Assembly: GCA_046290815.1 (NCBI GenBank)
Contig: JBKBUF010000002.1
Span: forward strand, 62,001 to 126,000
Length of the DNA stretch: 64,000 nucleotides
From: JBKBUF01 sp046290815
GTDB taxonomy: Bacteria > Bacteroidota > Bacteroidia > Cytophagales > Cytophagaceae
Direction: 5' to 3'
Both the position numbers and the translations under genes were made by a program. Shown in pieces: positions 10,101-17,856 of the stretch. A model generated the notes under the pieces. The model searched no databases. It was not told the DNA's origin and saw nothing but the letters and a program-made list of their open reading frames with translations. The first letter of the stretch is position 1; every line of letters starts with the position of its first letter.

Positions 10101-11629
10101 TAACTGCCGTTTTGAGTTACAATGTTTGTATAATTATTTAAGTTTACTCCGGATGCAATACCTGAACCCGGCACTGTTTCACATAGTGAAGCTGTGAAAT
10201 TTACCGGCGGACAATATTCACTTACATTATAAGTAAGAGTAACAGGACAAGGCGTATCAGAGAAGGGAGTTAATGTAACTCTATAAGTACCGGATCTGTT
10301 AATTGTAACTGTGTTTGTATTGGCACCTGAAACAATTCCTCCTGCCGGACCAATCCAGGCGTATCGTTCAAATCCTGCAGGTGCAGTCAAGGTTTTTTGT
10401 TCCCTGCCGCTGCAAATGGGACCTATATTTGAAAAGGAAAGAGGAAGGCATTCTGCATCTACATAAGCATAACCTAAATGCCCGCTGGGTACACAATCAG
10501 CAGCAACAAATTCAATGGTTACATTTTGCATGTAATAATCGTTCAATGCTACAGACACAGTAGTCCACTCACGGTAATAAATGTCCAACCTGTTGTTTCC
10601 GCAACCGGCGGCTGTTGGAGCAGAAGTTGCACGAGCGTTATTCAGATCATTGGGCGGACAGCCTATATTATTAATTGTAGTCTGATCATTTACGTCTACA
10701 CAGATTCGTGTAAACCCGTCCAGATTGGAATTAACTACTACTGAATAACCCGCACATGAGATCTGGTTTCCGTTTTGGTCATAAAGCTTAGCCATAAAGT
10801 GAGGCCTATCCATTCCTTCATGACCTGATGAACCAACCGGGTCTTCCAAAACCACAGCGTATCTGTAGGTAAAAATCATATTGGAAGAATCTACACGGAA
10901 CGTTTGCCTGATTCTTGCCAGGTGCCCACCTGCAACAGTGTTGCCAAGTCGTACTGAAAAATTTCCCCCGGGGGCGACAACAGGTAAATTAGGTATCATC
11001 GGATCTCGCATGGTTCTGGTCATGATACAGTGTTGACTAAAACCGTTAACAAAAGGACCGGGTACGACCGGCCCATTTCGGTTGCCTGTATTTCGTGTTT
11101 GTATAGCGCCTTCCCATCCATTGAATGTCCCCTCTTCGAATCCCATGTTTACGCAAGGGCCATTTACCACCTGGACTTTATTATCAACAGCTTCAATTTC
11201 TTTGGCAAACTGATCTTTTACTTTAAGGAACTCGGGATATTTTTCGATGTATCTGAATTTAAGCTCTTCACCATATTGCTGCAGATTGGCATGGTTTATT
11301 TCTCCTCTTCTTACACGTATGAAGAAGTTTATTCTTTCAAGCATCCAGAAATCGTTGGCGTATCGGAAAAACAGGTTTTGTTCTTTTTGGGAAACCTTAG
11401 AATTTTCAAAAACAGAACTGCTTATAAGTTCTATATCCAGTAGCGACCATAATTCTTCCGCCAGCAAGGTTAAAGACATTTCATGTTCCATTCCATGTTC
11501 ATGACGGTGGTCATGGTGCAAATCTTGTGAATGAGTATTTATTAATATAAAGAAACAAAAACTAAAGACTGCTGTTGAAATACAGTACTTTTTAGTCATT
11601 AAGCAGGTAAGTAATGACATCGTTTTCAT
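7175..11629 (-). CDS. Giant type IX-secreted surface protein, gliding-motility CTD (cassette A)
   Basis: About 1.48 kilo-residues. Possible starts are at 11629, 11620 and 11599; the last gives the cleanest signal peptide ('MTKKYCISTAVFSFCFFILI'), and the frame is open upstream to 11665. After the signal lies a His-rich stretch ('DLHHDHRHEHGMEHE'), then a Cys-containing beta domain ('NMGFEEGTFNGWEG' onward) that looks like a carbohydrate-binding or MAM-like fold. Six repeats of about 88 residues follow, each opening with the pattern NAGPDQ..C and holding a W(S/T)GG segment. Two degenerate Ig/PKD-like units come next. The end is the gliding-motility type B sorting domain ('SNAFSPNKDNTNDF', 'FNRWGEIIFES', 'WDGNYREEPMPIGVYPW'). 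Such proteins cross the outer membrane by the type IX system and need a PorP/SprF partner. It is the first gene of the operon. Confidence 0.9.
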   Translation of the reverse strand: MKTMSLLTCLMTKKYCISTAVFSFCFFILINTHSQDLHHDHRHEHGMEHEMSLTLLAEELWSLLDIELISSSVFENSKVSQKEQNLFFRYANDFWMLERINFFIRVRRGEINHANLQQYGEELKFRYIEKYPEFLKVKDQFAKEIEAVDNKVQVVNGPCVNMGFEEGTFNGWEGAIQTRNTGNRNGPVVPGPFVNGFSQHCIMTRTMRDPMIPNLPVVAPGGNFSVRLGNTVAGGHLARIRQTFRVDSSNMIFTYRYAVVLEDPVGSSGHEGMDRPHFMAKLYDQNGNQISCAGYSVVVNSNLDGFTRICVDVNDQTTINNIGCPPNDLNNARATSAPTAAGCGNNRLDIYYREWTTVSVALNDYYMQNVTIEFVAADCVPSGHLGYAYVDAECLPLSFSNIGPICSGREQKTLTAPAGFERYAWIGPAGGIVSGANTNTVTINRSGTYRVTLTPFSDTPCPVTLTYNVSEYCPPVNFTASLCETVPGSGIASGVNLNNYTNIVTQNGSYGTLTSWHNAQPVSNANRISSANNVSIPNGGKIFALVTNGSSNQTVELTFTINPKPIINFPDVANRCERTAAFQIAGVTPAGGAFSGINVTSSGSFNPASAGAFPIQYRVQNNFGCADSITKTITVDRIPTANAGPDQVICSNSTNVILRGTINNASASSWSGGNGQYQPAASALNITYIPSQQEVNTGTVTLRLTTSGSGSCPAATDDVVISITKMPEVNAGPDQRLCENVNSVSLAGTSVNSGSLLWSGGAGSFLNSSAGNATYSPTNNEKTNGQVTLTFTANGNTPCPSVTDQVVIFFSKEAGVNAGADQRLCSDVNTVTLSGTANSTTGLVWTGGSGLFSDASSATAIYTPSQAEKDNGQVILRLSAQATDPCPAVFDEVQIQFDRILTVSAGDDQFLCASTQNVSLSGTATNHGQILWSGGSGSFSSANNTSTIYQPTQSEIQNGSITLTLTAVSSGTCPSLSDEVEIKYTAVPEVNAGPDKLVCANNQETTISATSANTASVIWSGGHGVFTPDRSSLNITYIPSDSEIQSGAVNLILSSSGNVICPEVSDQMTINIKPAPEVNSGPDLIICEDVKAISLQGTGQHYDNVSWSGGNGGNFSNAANIKTDYSISGNDISAGQISFVVTAHSAGCHPVSDEAFLKIVPLPVFDLSDHTACTGTSTYLGVNAANGNSYQWLKEGIAISSSSNLNVEVSLGQEIYKLIVTNADNCTYSDSSVVTGIPVPVVGLNDASVCPGENALLQVQLPNQADFGTYPLSFEWLRDGKKLSNQSSQLSTKEHGVYVVFVSVGGCTGSATGKVVINPLPVSSLLPSYSFCSDNNNTITLDAGPAHKYLWLPSDTSRILTVNAAGTYEVILTNEFGCSKDFRTSVRNVCPPQLHLSNAFSPNKDNTNDFYNVYGEHIGKFRMLIFNRWGEIIFESQDLEHAWDGNYREEPMPIGVYPWIITYEGDTPEYKGPYKKEGSVTVVK
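8145..9715 (-). repeat. Six about 88-residue PKD/Ig-like repeats in giant A
   Basis: The repeats begin with NAGPDQVIC, NAGPDQRLC, NAGADQRLC, SAGDDQFLC, NAGPDKLVC and NSGPDLIIC and each ends in a strand such as 'DEVEIKYTAVPE'. They match the 24-repeat arrays of giants B and C at the protein level but differ clearly at the DNA level. Confidence 0.85.
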
Positions 11630-11663
11630 AGGTTTTTGTGTTTTTGAGATAAATAGAACATCC

Positions 11664-11694
11664 AAATTTTTATTGGAATCATACTATTTTTATG
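11664..11694 (-). promoter_or_regulatory. Shared upstream element, copy A
   Basis: Read on the plus strand, this segment contains TATTGGAATCAT then a variable base, then CTATT and TTTATG. It aligns with 29871-29902 upstream of cassette B with only two substitutions and one single-base gap over 31-32 bp. Both copies lie 5' of a leftward giant-protein operon. It could be a promoter or an operator. No copy was seen upstream of cassette C. Confidence 0.5.
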
Positions 11695-11915
11695 CAAGGT
11701 ATTGCTGAAACCAGGAAAAGCTTTTCACTATTTTTTAAAAAACATGCACTATTTTACAGGCTAAGAAATTGTCGTTTAAACTCATTTAGGAGGGCATATT
11801 ATTAAATCTAAAGACAAAGTTTGAAAGATTGAGTTTCAAAAATTGACATTTAAATAATTTAAAATTGTACTTCTTTCGTATATTTGAGTTTTTGAAAGCT
11901 AGAATATCCGGGCTT

Positions 11916-12980
11916 ATGAGGCTTATTACAGTCATTTTTTTAATTTTTTTGGTTCTACCCGGCTTAAGTCAGAATCTTATTGTCAACCCAGGAGCGGAAT
12001 TGGATCCTGTAACCAATGGATGGACTCAGGTTTCAGGCTACTGGATGAGCGGTACTGAAGTGCCTGCAAGAACCGGAAACTACCATTTTTATGCGGGTAG
12101 TAACAGTACATCTGGTAGTGAATTATACCAGGATATAAATGTTTCGGCGTTCGCACCCAGTATTGATGCCGGCTCCTCGACATTCAACTTTTCTGTTTAC
12201 ATGCGTGTGTACAATTATTCCTGGCCTTTTTACAATGATCAGGGTAGAGTCTATGTGGAATATAGAAATGCGGCTTCCACAATATTGCAGACTTATGATA
12301 CAGGAGTACAAAATACATTAACCTGGACATTATATTCAGATTCCAGAATAGCACCTGTAGGCACAAGAACAATCAGAATCAGATTAATTGCTTACAGAAG
12401 TGTAGGTACTGCAGCTGATGGTTATTTTGATGATTTATCACTAACTCATAATTCAACCTTACCCGTTACTTTAATATCATTTTCTTCTCAGGTTCAGCAA
12501 AACATAATAATGCTATCATGGAAAACTGCAAGTGAACAAAACAACGATTATTTCACCTTAGAGAAATCTAATGATGGTATTAGCTGGGAAGTTCTGGGAA
12601 AGGTAAAAGGAAAGAGAAATTCTGAAATATTGACGGAATATCAATTTCCGGATTATTCTGCTCAACCGGGAGTTCAATACTACAGACTTAGTCAGACAGA
12701 CTTGGACGGAACTTCAGAAACTTTTCCTGTAATATCACAGGATGTTTCGGAAAGGCTTCCTATATGCGTTTATCCTAATCCTGCTATAGATCGTGTTTTT
12801 ATAAGCAATCCTGATAATGAAATGATGTTTATTCGTGTTTTTTCAGCTGCAGGATCACTTGTATGGGAATCACAAGGCACTGAATCAAGTTTTCAGGTGA
12901 ATGATTGGCCTTCAGGAATTTATTTTGTAAAGATCCGGACAGCTACAGATGAAATTAACCATACATTAATTAAGAAGTAA
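11916..12980 (+). CDS. Type IX-secreted protein with type A sorting domain
   Basis: About 354 residues from the ATG at 11916, preferred over an in-frame TTG at 11865 because it gives a standard signal peptide ('MRLITVIFLIFLVLPGLSQ'). Residues after the signal form a beta-sandwich region ('NLIVNPGAELDPVTNGWTQV') like the carbohydrate-binding modules often found in secreted Bacteroidota proteins. Then comes a linker typical of these secreted proteins ('LPVTLISFSSQVQQNIIMLS', 'WKTASEQNNDYFTLEKS'). The C-terminus is a type A sorting domain ('VYPNPAIDRVF', 'WPSGIYFVKI', 'HTLIKK'). The product should be exported by the type IX system and attached to the surface. The natural target is unknown. The gene diverges from cassette A and converges, 10 bp apart, on the kinase that follows. 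Confidence 0.85.
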   Translation: MRLITVIFLIFLVLPGLSQNLIVNPGAELDPVTNGWTQVSGYWMSGTEVPARTGNYHFYAGSNSTSGSELYQDINVSAFAPSIDAGSSTFNFSVYMRVYNYSWPFYNDQGRVYVEYRNAASTILQTYDTGVQNTLTWTLYSDSRIAPVGTRTIRIRLIAYRSVGTAADGYFDDLSLTHNSTLPVTLISFSSQVQQNIIMLSWKTASEQNNDYFTLEKSNDGISWEVLGKVKGKRNSEILTEYQFPDYSAQPGVQYYRLSQTDLDGTSETFPVISQDVSERLPICVYPNPAIDRVFISNPDNEMMFIRVFSAAGSLVWESQGTESSFQVNDWPSGIYFVKIRTATDEINHTLIKK

Positions 12981-12990
12981 GGACATAATT

Positions 12991-14904
12991 TTACAGAGGA
13001 AAATACAACTTGAAGTTGGTTCCTTTCCCTTCTTCACTTCCAACTTCAATTTTACCACCGGCATTATCCATTATCCTTTTGATGATATAAAGGCCTATAC
13101 CTGTCCCTTCTACGTGGTCATGAAATCTTTTAAACATAGTGAACATCTTCGTCTGATTTTCTTTTGAAAAACCTAGTCCATTGTCAGCTACCAGAAGTAT
13201 TATATGGTTTTCATTAGCAGAAGTTTCAATGTTAATTTCGCATCTCCTTTCCGGATGACGGTATTTAAGAGCATTACTAAGAAGGTTAAAAAGAATACTT
13301 TTAAAATTCTTTTTTGAAAATTTAATTTTATTGGCCGATTTAAAATCTGAATGAATTAACCCATCTGCTTCCGCAATTTTATCTGGTATGCTAAGTATTA
13401 TATCCTCTAAGACCTGATTAATTTCAATTTCATCAAAATCCTCAATAGCCGATTTCTGTACCTTTGTTATTTCCGTCAGATCCTTAATGGTAGATTTAAA
13501 ACGCAAGACTGATTTATCAATTAAATCTACCAGCATAAGTGCATCATCATTATCTGAAGAATGTTGCTTTATCGAGTCTTTAAGTTCGTATAAGAGACCC
13601 TCAATATTTGAAATAGGTGCTTTTAAGTCATGAGAAGCCGTGTATATAAAATTGTCCAGGTCATTATTTATCTTCAGCAACTGGTCATTTTTTTCCAACA
13701 ATGCCTGCTCCATTTTCTTTCTTGCTGTAATGTCTGTTGTAATTATCAAAATAGATTCCACCTCTCCTTTATCGTTAAACTCAGGCATCAATCTGGAGTA
13801 CATATAAGTGCTATGATCCAAACTATGGTATTCCATTTCATGAAGTGACTTCTTATTAAATGCTATGGTTAAATGTTCATCAAAAATCTGACAGAGTTCT
13901 TCGGGAAGTCCGATTTCCCTATAGCTCTTTCCTACCATTTGTTCAGGCTTTAAGCCAATATATTTTTCGATTATAGGGCTTACATACGCATAGGTAAAAT
14001 CTCTTGCATGTCTTGTTATAAGGTCAGGAGAGTTTTCAGCCAGAGACCTGAATCTTGCCTCCTGCTCTTCCAGTTTTGTCTGATAATTTTTTTGATCGGT
14101 AATGTCAATATTTACTCCACTGACAAATTCCATTTCACCATTTTCACTGTAGTAATTCTGAGATCTTGCCTCCAGCCATCGGATTTGTCCATCCTTTCTT
14201 ATAATTCGAAATTGGTATTCAAAGGCCGGTTGTTCAGGTGTAGGTTTAAAAACCTGCAGGCCAGGTAAGTCTTCCGGATGAATATAGCTGAGAAACTCTT
14301 CCAATTTACCACTGAACTGTCCTTCTGACAGCCCAAATAATGCTTCCTGTTCCCTGCTCCATGTGATGATATTCGTTTTACAGTTAAAGGTCCAGACCCC
14401 TATTTTGCCGGCACTTATACTTAATTCCAGGAGCTGTTTTATCTTTCTTAAATTATCCTCATTCTCTTCCAGTCTTTTCCGGCTATGAACTGCATCGGTA
14501 ATATCATTGGCTAATAAAAGTATGTATTTTTCATTATTGCTAATGACCGGTTGATAAGTAACATGAAAATACATAGAACCAGACTTACCATAGCGCTCCA
14601 GCTCCACTTTATAAGAAGGAATCACCAATGGCTGACAGGTAGCATATACTTCCTTTATTTTATTGATAATCCCTTTTTCGGAAAGTGCAGGGAACAGTTC
14701 TGTTGTTTTTTTACCTATGAAGTTATCTATGGATGAGGAGATGGACATTAGAATTTCTTCCATCTTATTGTTTACAGATTTAATGATGAGATCTTCACCC
14801 TTCATCAGGCAGATTGCAAAAGGAGCATTTGCAAATGCATTTGAAATTTCTACTATTTGGCTTTGGCCAATATTATGTTGATTATTCGTCTCTTCCTGAA
14901 ACAT
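12991..14904 (-). CDS. Soluble multi-PAS sensor histidine kinase
   Basis: 637 residues with no signal peptide or TM segment, so it senses inside the cell. Three PAS/PAC domains lie at about 20-135, 150-275 and 285-400. They are followed by a short coiled coil, a HisKA box with His near 425 ('IYTASHDLKAPISNIEGLL') and a HATPase domain with the usual N, G1 and G2 boxes ('LLSNALKYRHPERR', 'VADNGLGFSKEN', 'VEGTGIGLYIIKR'). No receiver is fused or adjacent, so its partner is elsewhere. The catalytic half is very close to those of the kinases at 17857-20157 and 40253-41824, which marks the three as paralogs. The signal is unknown. Confidence 0.92.
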   Translation of the reverse strand: MFQEETNNQHNIGQSQIVEISNAFANAPFAICLMKGEDLIIKSVNNKMEEILMSISSSIDNFIGKKTTELFPALSEKGIINKIKEVYATCQPLVIPSYKVELERYGKSGSMYFHVTYQPVISNNEKYILLLANDITDAVHSRKRLEENEDNLRKIKQLLELSISAGKIGVWTFNCKTNIITWSREQEALFGLSEGQFSGKLEEFLSYIHPEDLPGLQVFKPTPEQPAFEYQFRIIRKDGQIRWLEARSQNYYSENGEMEFVSGVNIDITDQKNYQTKLEEQEARFRSLAENSPDLITRHARDFTYAYVSPIIEKYIGLKPEQMVGKSYREIGLPEELCQIFDEHLTIAFNKKSLHEMEYHSLDHSTYMYSRLMPEFNDKGEVESILIITTDITARKKMEQALLEKNDQLLKINNDLDNFIYTASHDLKAPISNIEGLLYELKDSIKQHSSDNDDALMLVDLIDKSVLRFKSTIKDLTEITKVQKSAIEDFDEIEINQVLEDIILSIPDKIAEADGLIHSDFKSANKIKFSKKNFKSILFNLLSNALKYRHPERRCEINIETSANENHIILLVADNGLGFSKENQTKMFTMFKRFHDHVEGTGIGLYIIKRIMDNAGGKIEVGSEEGKGTNFKLYFPL

Positions 14905-14998
14905 TTATAATGCTCATAAGGTGGTTTATAAATTTAAGCATTATTAATTGCATTAAGAAATAAAATGAAGGTCTGATCTTTATTGCTTGTATGTGAGG

Positions 14999-16972
14999 TT
15001 AAGCCAGAGTTTTTATTCCCTGGAGCTGATTATTTAGTTCGTTTATAATACTTAGGAGGTACGTATCAAGTGAGGTAGCAAAATTCTTCGATTGGATATT
15101 ATTGTTCGTTTCGATAAGTCTTTCACCCGATTTTAATAAATCTTCCAACCCTTTTAGCTCAAGAAGGTCTGTGACCATCTTAATTTTGTGCATCTGCTTT
15201 TTATAGGCATCCAGGTTCAGTTCTTTAATGGCTTTTGCGAACTCAATCCTATAATTTTCAAAGTTTTGAATTGTCTCTACAGTAAGATCTTTTAAAAACT
15301 CATTGTCACCTTCGGAAAGCAGTTTATATTTATCATAATTTAATAAAGAAGCAATGTTGTTTGCATGAGCCATAACTTCGGATTGAAAGCCAGAATCTTC
15401 ATTGGTTGCCTTGTTAGCATACTTGTAAATTTTGTCATAAAGTTCCTTCGGATTAAATGGTTTGCTGACAAAATCATTCATTCCTATTCTGAATATTTTA
15501 TGGTTTTCACCTATTATGGCAGATGCAGTTAAGGCGATAATCGGTAATTGTTGGTATTTTGGATCTTCCAGACTCCTTATCTTTTCAGTGGTTTCGTAAC
15601 CTGTCATTACAGGCATTTGCAAATCCATTAATACCAGATCATAGTTTACGGCAATCACTTTATCATAAGCTTCCTTACCATCGGATGCAACATCAAATTC
15701 CACCTGCCAGTTTCTTAAAAACTTTGTAATCACCAATACATTTACACTATTGTCTTCAGCAAGGAGCACTTTAATTCCTTTAAGGGATTTTGCTTTTATT
15801 TCGTTGGACCCCCATGCATCCCGCAGCAGCACGTTATCACTTATTCTTAGCTTTAATGTAAAATTGAATTCTGTTCCCTTTCCTAATTGACTCTCTACAT
15901 TAATTTTGCTTCCCATAATCTCAATAAGTTTTTTAGATATGGAAAGTCCCAATCCTGTTCCTCCAAATTCCCGGGCGATCTCTGCTCCGGCTTGCTCAAA
16001 TTCATTGAAAATCCCAGGAAGTTTATCTGCAGCAATTCCTACCCCTGTATCCTTTACAGTGAAAGAAATTACTGCTTGCTGATTTTCCTGATAAAGAAAC
16101 TCAATTTTAATTTTAACATACCCTTTATTCGTAAACTTTATCCCGTTACCAATAAGATTTGTTAAAATCTGCCCTATTTTAACCGGGTCACCTTTAAGTA
16201 CCGCCGGTATCGCCTGGTCATATTCAAGATTCAAGGCAATGCCTTTTTCCGCTGCTTTTATTTTAAATGTGTTTACTATACCTGAGACAAGTTCCTGCAG
16301 GGAGAAATCGGTTTCGTCGATTACTACTTTTCCTGCTTCAATTTTGCTATAATCAAGAATGCTGTTTAAAAGATTAAGTAGATTTTCAGCTGATACTTTA
16401 AGAATTTTAAGATTCTCAATTTGTTCTTGTTTGGGATTTTCCTCAAGAAGTAAATGAGACAAGCCGATGATGGCATTCATTGGGGTACGGATTTCATGGC
16501 TCATTACAGAGAGCAATTGTGCTTTTGACTTAGCAGCTTTTTCAGCCTCTTTTTTTGCCCTTAATAATTCCTTCTCATATTTCTTTCTTTCTGTAATATC
16601 AAAAATTGTTGTTCTAATCAGTAAAATATTGCCGTTTCCGTCTTTTCGGATTTTTGAATTTAACAGGCAGGGAATGGTAGTGCCATCTTTCCTTACAAGA
16701 TCATAACTGAGTTCATTCACAAACCCCTGCATCCGTTGTAATGGGTCGTGATGCGTTTCATAATAAATTTTGCCTCCGACAGTGACAAGGTCAGTAAATT
16801 TTTTCTTGTAAAGCAAATCTTCCCTGTCGTAGCCAAGCCAGTTTAACAGCACATCATTTATCTTGGCAATAGTACGGTCTGGCAAAAAAGAAATATACCC
16901 GCATGGTGCATTTTGGTATAAATCTTCCGCGTCCTCTTTTAGTAAATCTTCCTGCTTTTCCTGATCCGACAT
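14999..16972 (-). CDS. PAS hybrid histidine kinase with receiver and Hpt-like tail
   Basis: 657 residues, soluble. A single PAS domain (about 15-130) with a PAC-like end is followed by a coiled coil and HisKA with His near 159 ('VMSHEIRTPMNAIIGLSHL'). The HATPase domain contains 'FGGTGLGLSISKKLIEIMG'. The receiver has its Asp near 450 ('YDLVLMDLQMPVMTGYE') and the Lys of 'VSKPF'. A C-terminal helical region contains 'KKQMHKIKMVTDLLELKGL' with a candidate phosphoacceptor His near 595, like a divergent Hpt domain. This gives a complete intramolecular phosphorelay except for the output regulator. The start at 16972 follows the stop of the upstream RsbQ-like hydrolase by 4 bases, so the two are almost certainly translationally coupled and may work together. 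Confidence 0.92.
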   Translation of the reverse strand: MSDQEKQEDLLKEDAEDLYQNAPCGYISFLPDRTIAKINDVLLNWLGYDREDLLYKKKFTDLVTVGGKIYYETHHDPLQRMQGFVNELSYDLVRKDGTTIPCLLNSKIRKDGNGNILLIRTTIFDITERKKYEKELLRAKKEAEKAAKSKAQLLSVMSHEIRTPMNAIIGLSHLLLEENPKQEQIENLKILKVSAENLLNLLNSILDYSKIEAGKVVIDETDFSLQELVSGIVNTFKIKAAEKGIALNLEYDQAIPAVLKGDPVKIGQILTNLIGNGIKFTNKGYVKIKIEFLYQENQQAVISFTVKDTGVGIAADKLPGIFNEFEQAGAEIAREFGGTGLGLSISKKLIEIMGSKINVESQLGKGTEFNFTLKLRISDNVLLRDAWGSNEIKAKSLKGIKVLLAEDNSVNVLVITKFLRNWQVEFDVASDGKEAYDKVIAVNYDLVLMDLQMPVMTGYETTEKIRSLEDPKYQQLPIIALTASAIIGENHKIFRIGMNDFVSKPFNPKELYDKIYKYANKATNEDSGFQSEVMAHANNIASLLNYDKYKLLSEGDNEFLKDLTVETIQNFENYRIEFAKAIKELNLDAYKKQMHKIKMVTDLLELKGLEDLLKSGERLIETNNNIQSKNFATSLDTYLLSIINELNNQLQGIKTLA

Positions 16973-16976
16973 TATA

Positions 16977-17789
16977 TTATCCTACAAGCTCTTTCTGTGT
17001 CTCCAGATAAACTTTTATTGCTTCAATCGTCTCTTCAGGTGCGCTTAAATTGGGGCAATGGCCGGTAGCTTGAAGAATTTTCAGCGTACTTTCCGGCATT
17101 AATCTATGCATATATTCTCCCACTTCTCTAGGAGCAATTACATCTTCAGAACACTGAAGTATTAGTGAAGGAACCCTGCATTTGGTGATGTCTTTTCTAT
17201 TGTCGGACAAAAATGTCACACGAGCAAATTCCTGAGCAATTTCAGGGTCTGTAGCACAGAAACTATTACCAAGCTCAAGGCTAAGTTCAGGTCTGTCGGG
17301 ATTTCCCATTATTACAGGAGTTATACTTCTTGCCCAGCCTAGGTAATTGTTGTCCATTGAGTCCAGCAGGCCTTCTATGTCAGCCCTGTTAAATCCACCT
17401 TTATATTCACCATCATTAATGTAACAAGGCGAAGGTCCAACAAGAATCAATTGAGAAAAATATTCGGGTGATTTTATGGATGCAAGTATTCCTATCATGG
17501 CGCTAACAGAATGGCCCACAAAAATCACATCGCTTAATTTCAGTTCTTTACAAATTTCAAGGACATCCTGTGCATATCCGTTAAGGGAGCTGTACTTATC
17601 CGAATCATAGCTTAATGAATCCGATTTGCCTGCACCAACATGATCGAATAAAATGACTTTATAGTTATCTTCAAAAGCAGGATAAACAAAGCGCCACATG
17701 TTTTGGTCACAACCAAATCCATGTGCAAACATTACAGCTTGTTTTCCTTTTCCTAGGATGTTAACATTGTTTCTTTTAATGGTATTCAT
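16977..17789 (-). CDS. RsbQ-like alpha/beta hydrolase
   Basis: 270 residues. An alpha/beta-hydrolase fold of the RsbQ/KAI2/D14 type, with 'FAHGFGCDQNMWRF' (oxyanion-hole region) and the nucleophile elbow 'VGHSVSAM'. The catalytic triad is readable as Ser94, Asp216 ('CSEDVIAP') and His244 ('ATGHCPNLS'), close to the known Ser96/Asp219/His247 of Bacillus subtilis RsbQ. RsbQ works with the PAS phosphatase RsbP in energy-stress sensing, probably by processing a small hydrophobic ligand for the PAS domain. Here the next gene downstream, 4 bp away, is a PAS hybrid kinase, which suggests the same logic with a kinase as output. The substrate is unknown. The hydrolase assignment is firm; the sensing role is inferred from context. 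Confidence 0.88.
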   Translation of the reverse strand: MNTIKRNNVNILGKGKQAVMFAHGFGCDQNMWRFVYPAFEDNYKVILFDHVGAGKSDSLSYDSDKYSSLNGYAQDVLEICKELKLSDVIFVGHSVSAMIGILASIKSPEYFSQLILVGPSPCYINDGEYKGGFNRADIEGLLDSMDNNYLGWARSITPVIMGNPDRPELSLELGNSFCATDPEIAQEFARVTFLSDNRKDITKCRVPSLILQCSEDVIAPREVGEYMHRLMPESTLKILQATGHCPNLSAPEETIEAIKVYLETQKELVG

Positions 17790-17856
17790 AAGGAGATTTC
17801 AGTTAAACTATCCCTGATAACTCAGAGACGATCCAAATGTTTTAACTTTTTTAGGT

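Noticed and set aside
11865..11915. Upstream TTG start for the secreted protein at 11916
   Set aside because: The ATG at 11916 gives a clean signal peptide; the extra residues would spoil it.
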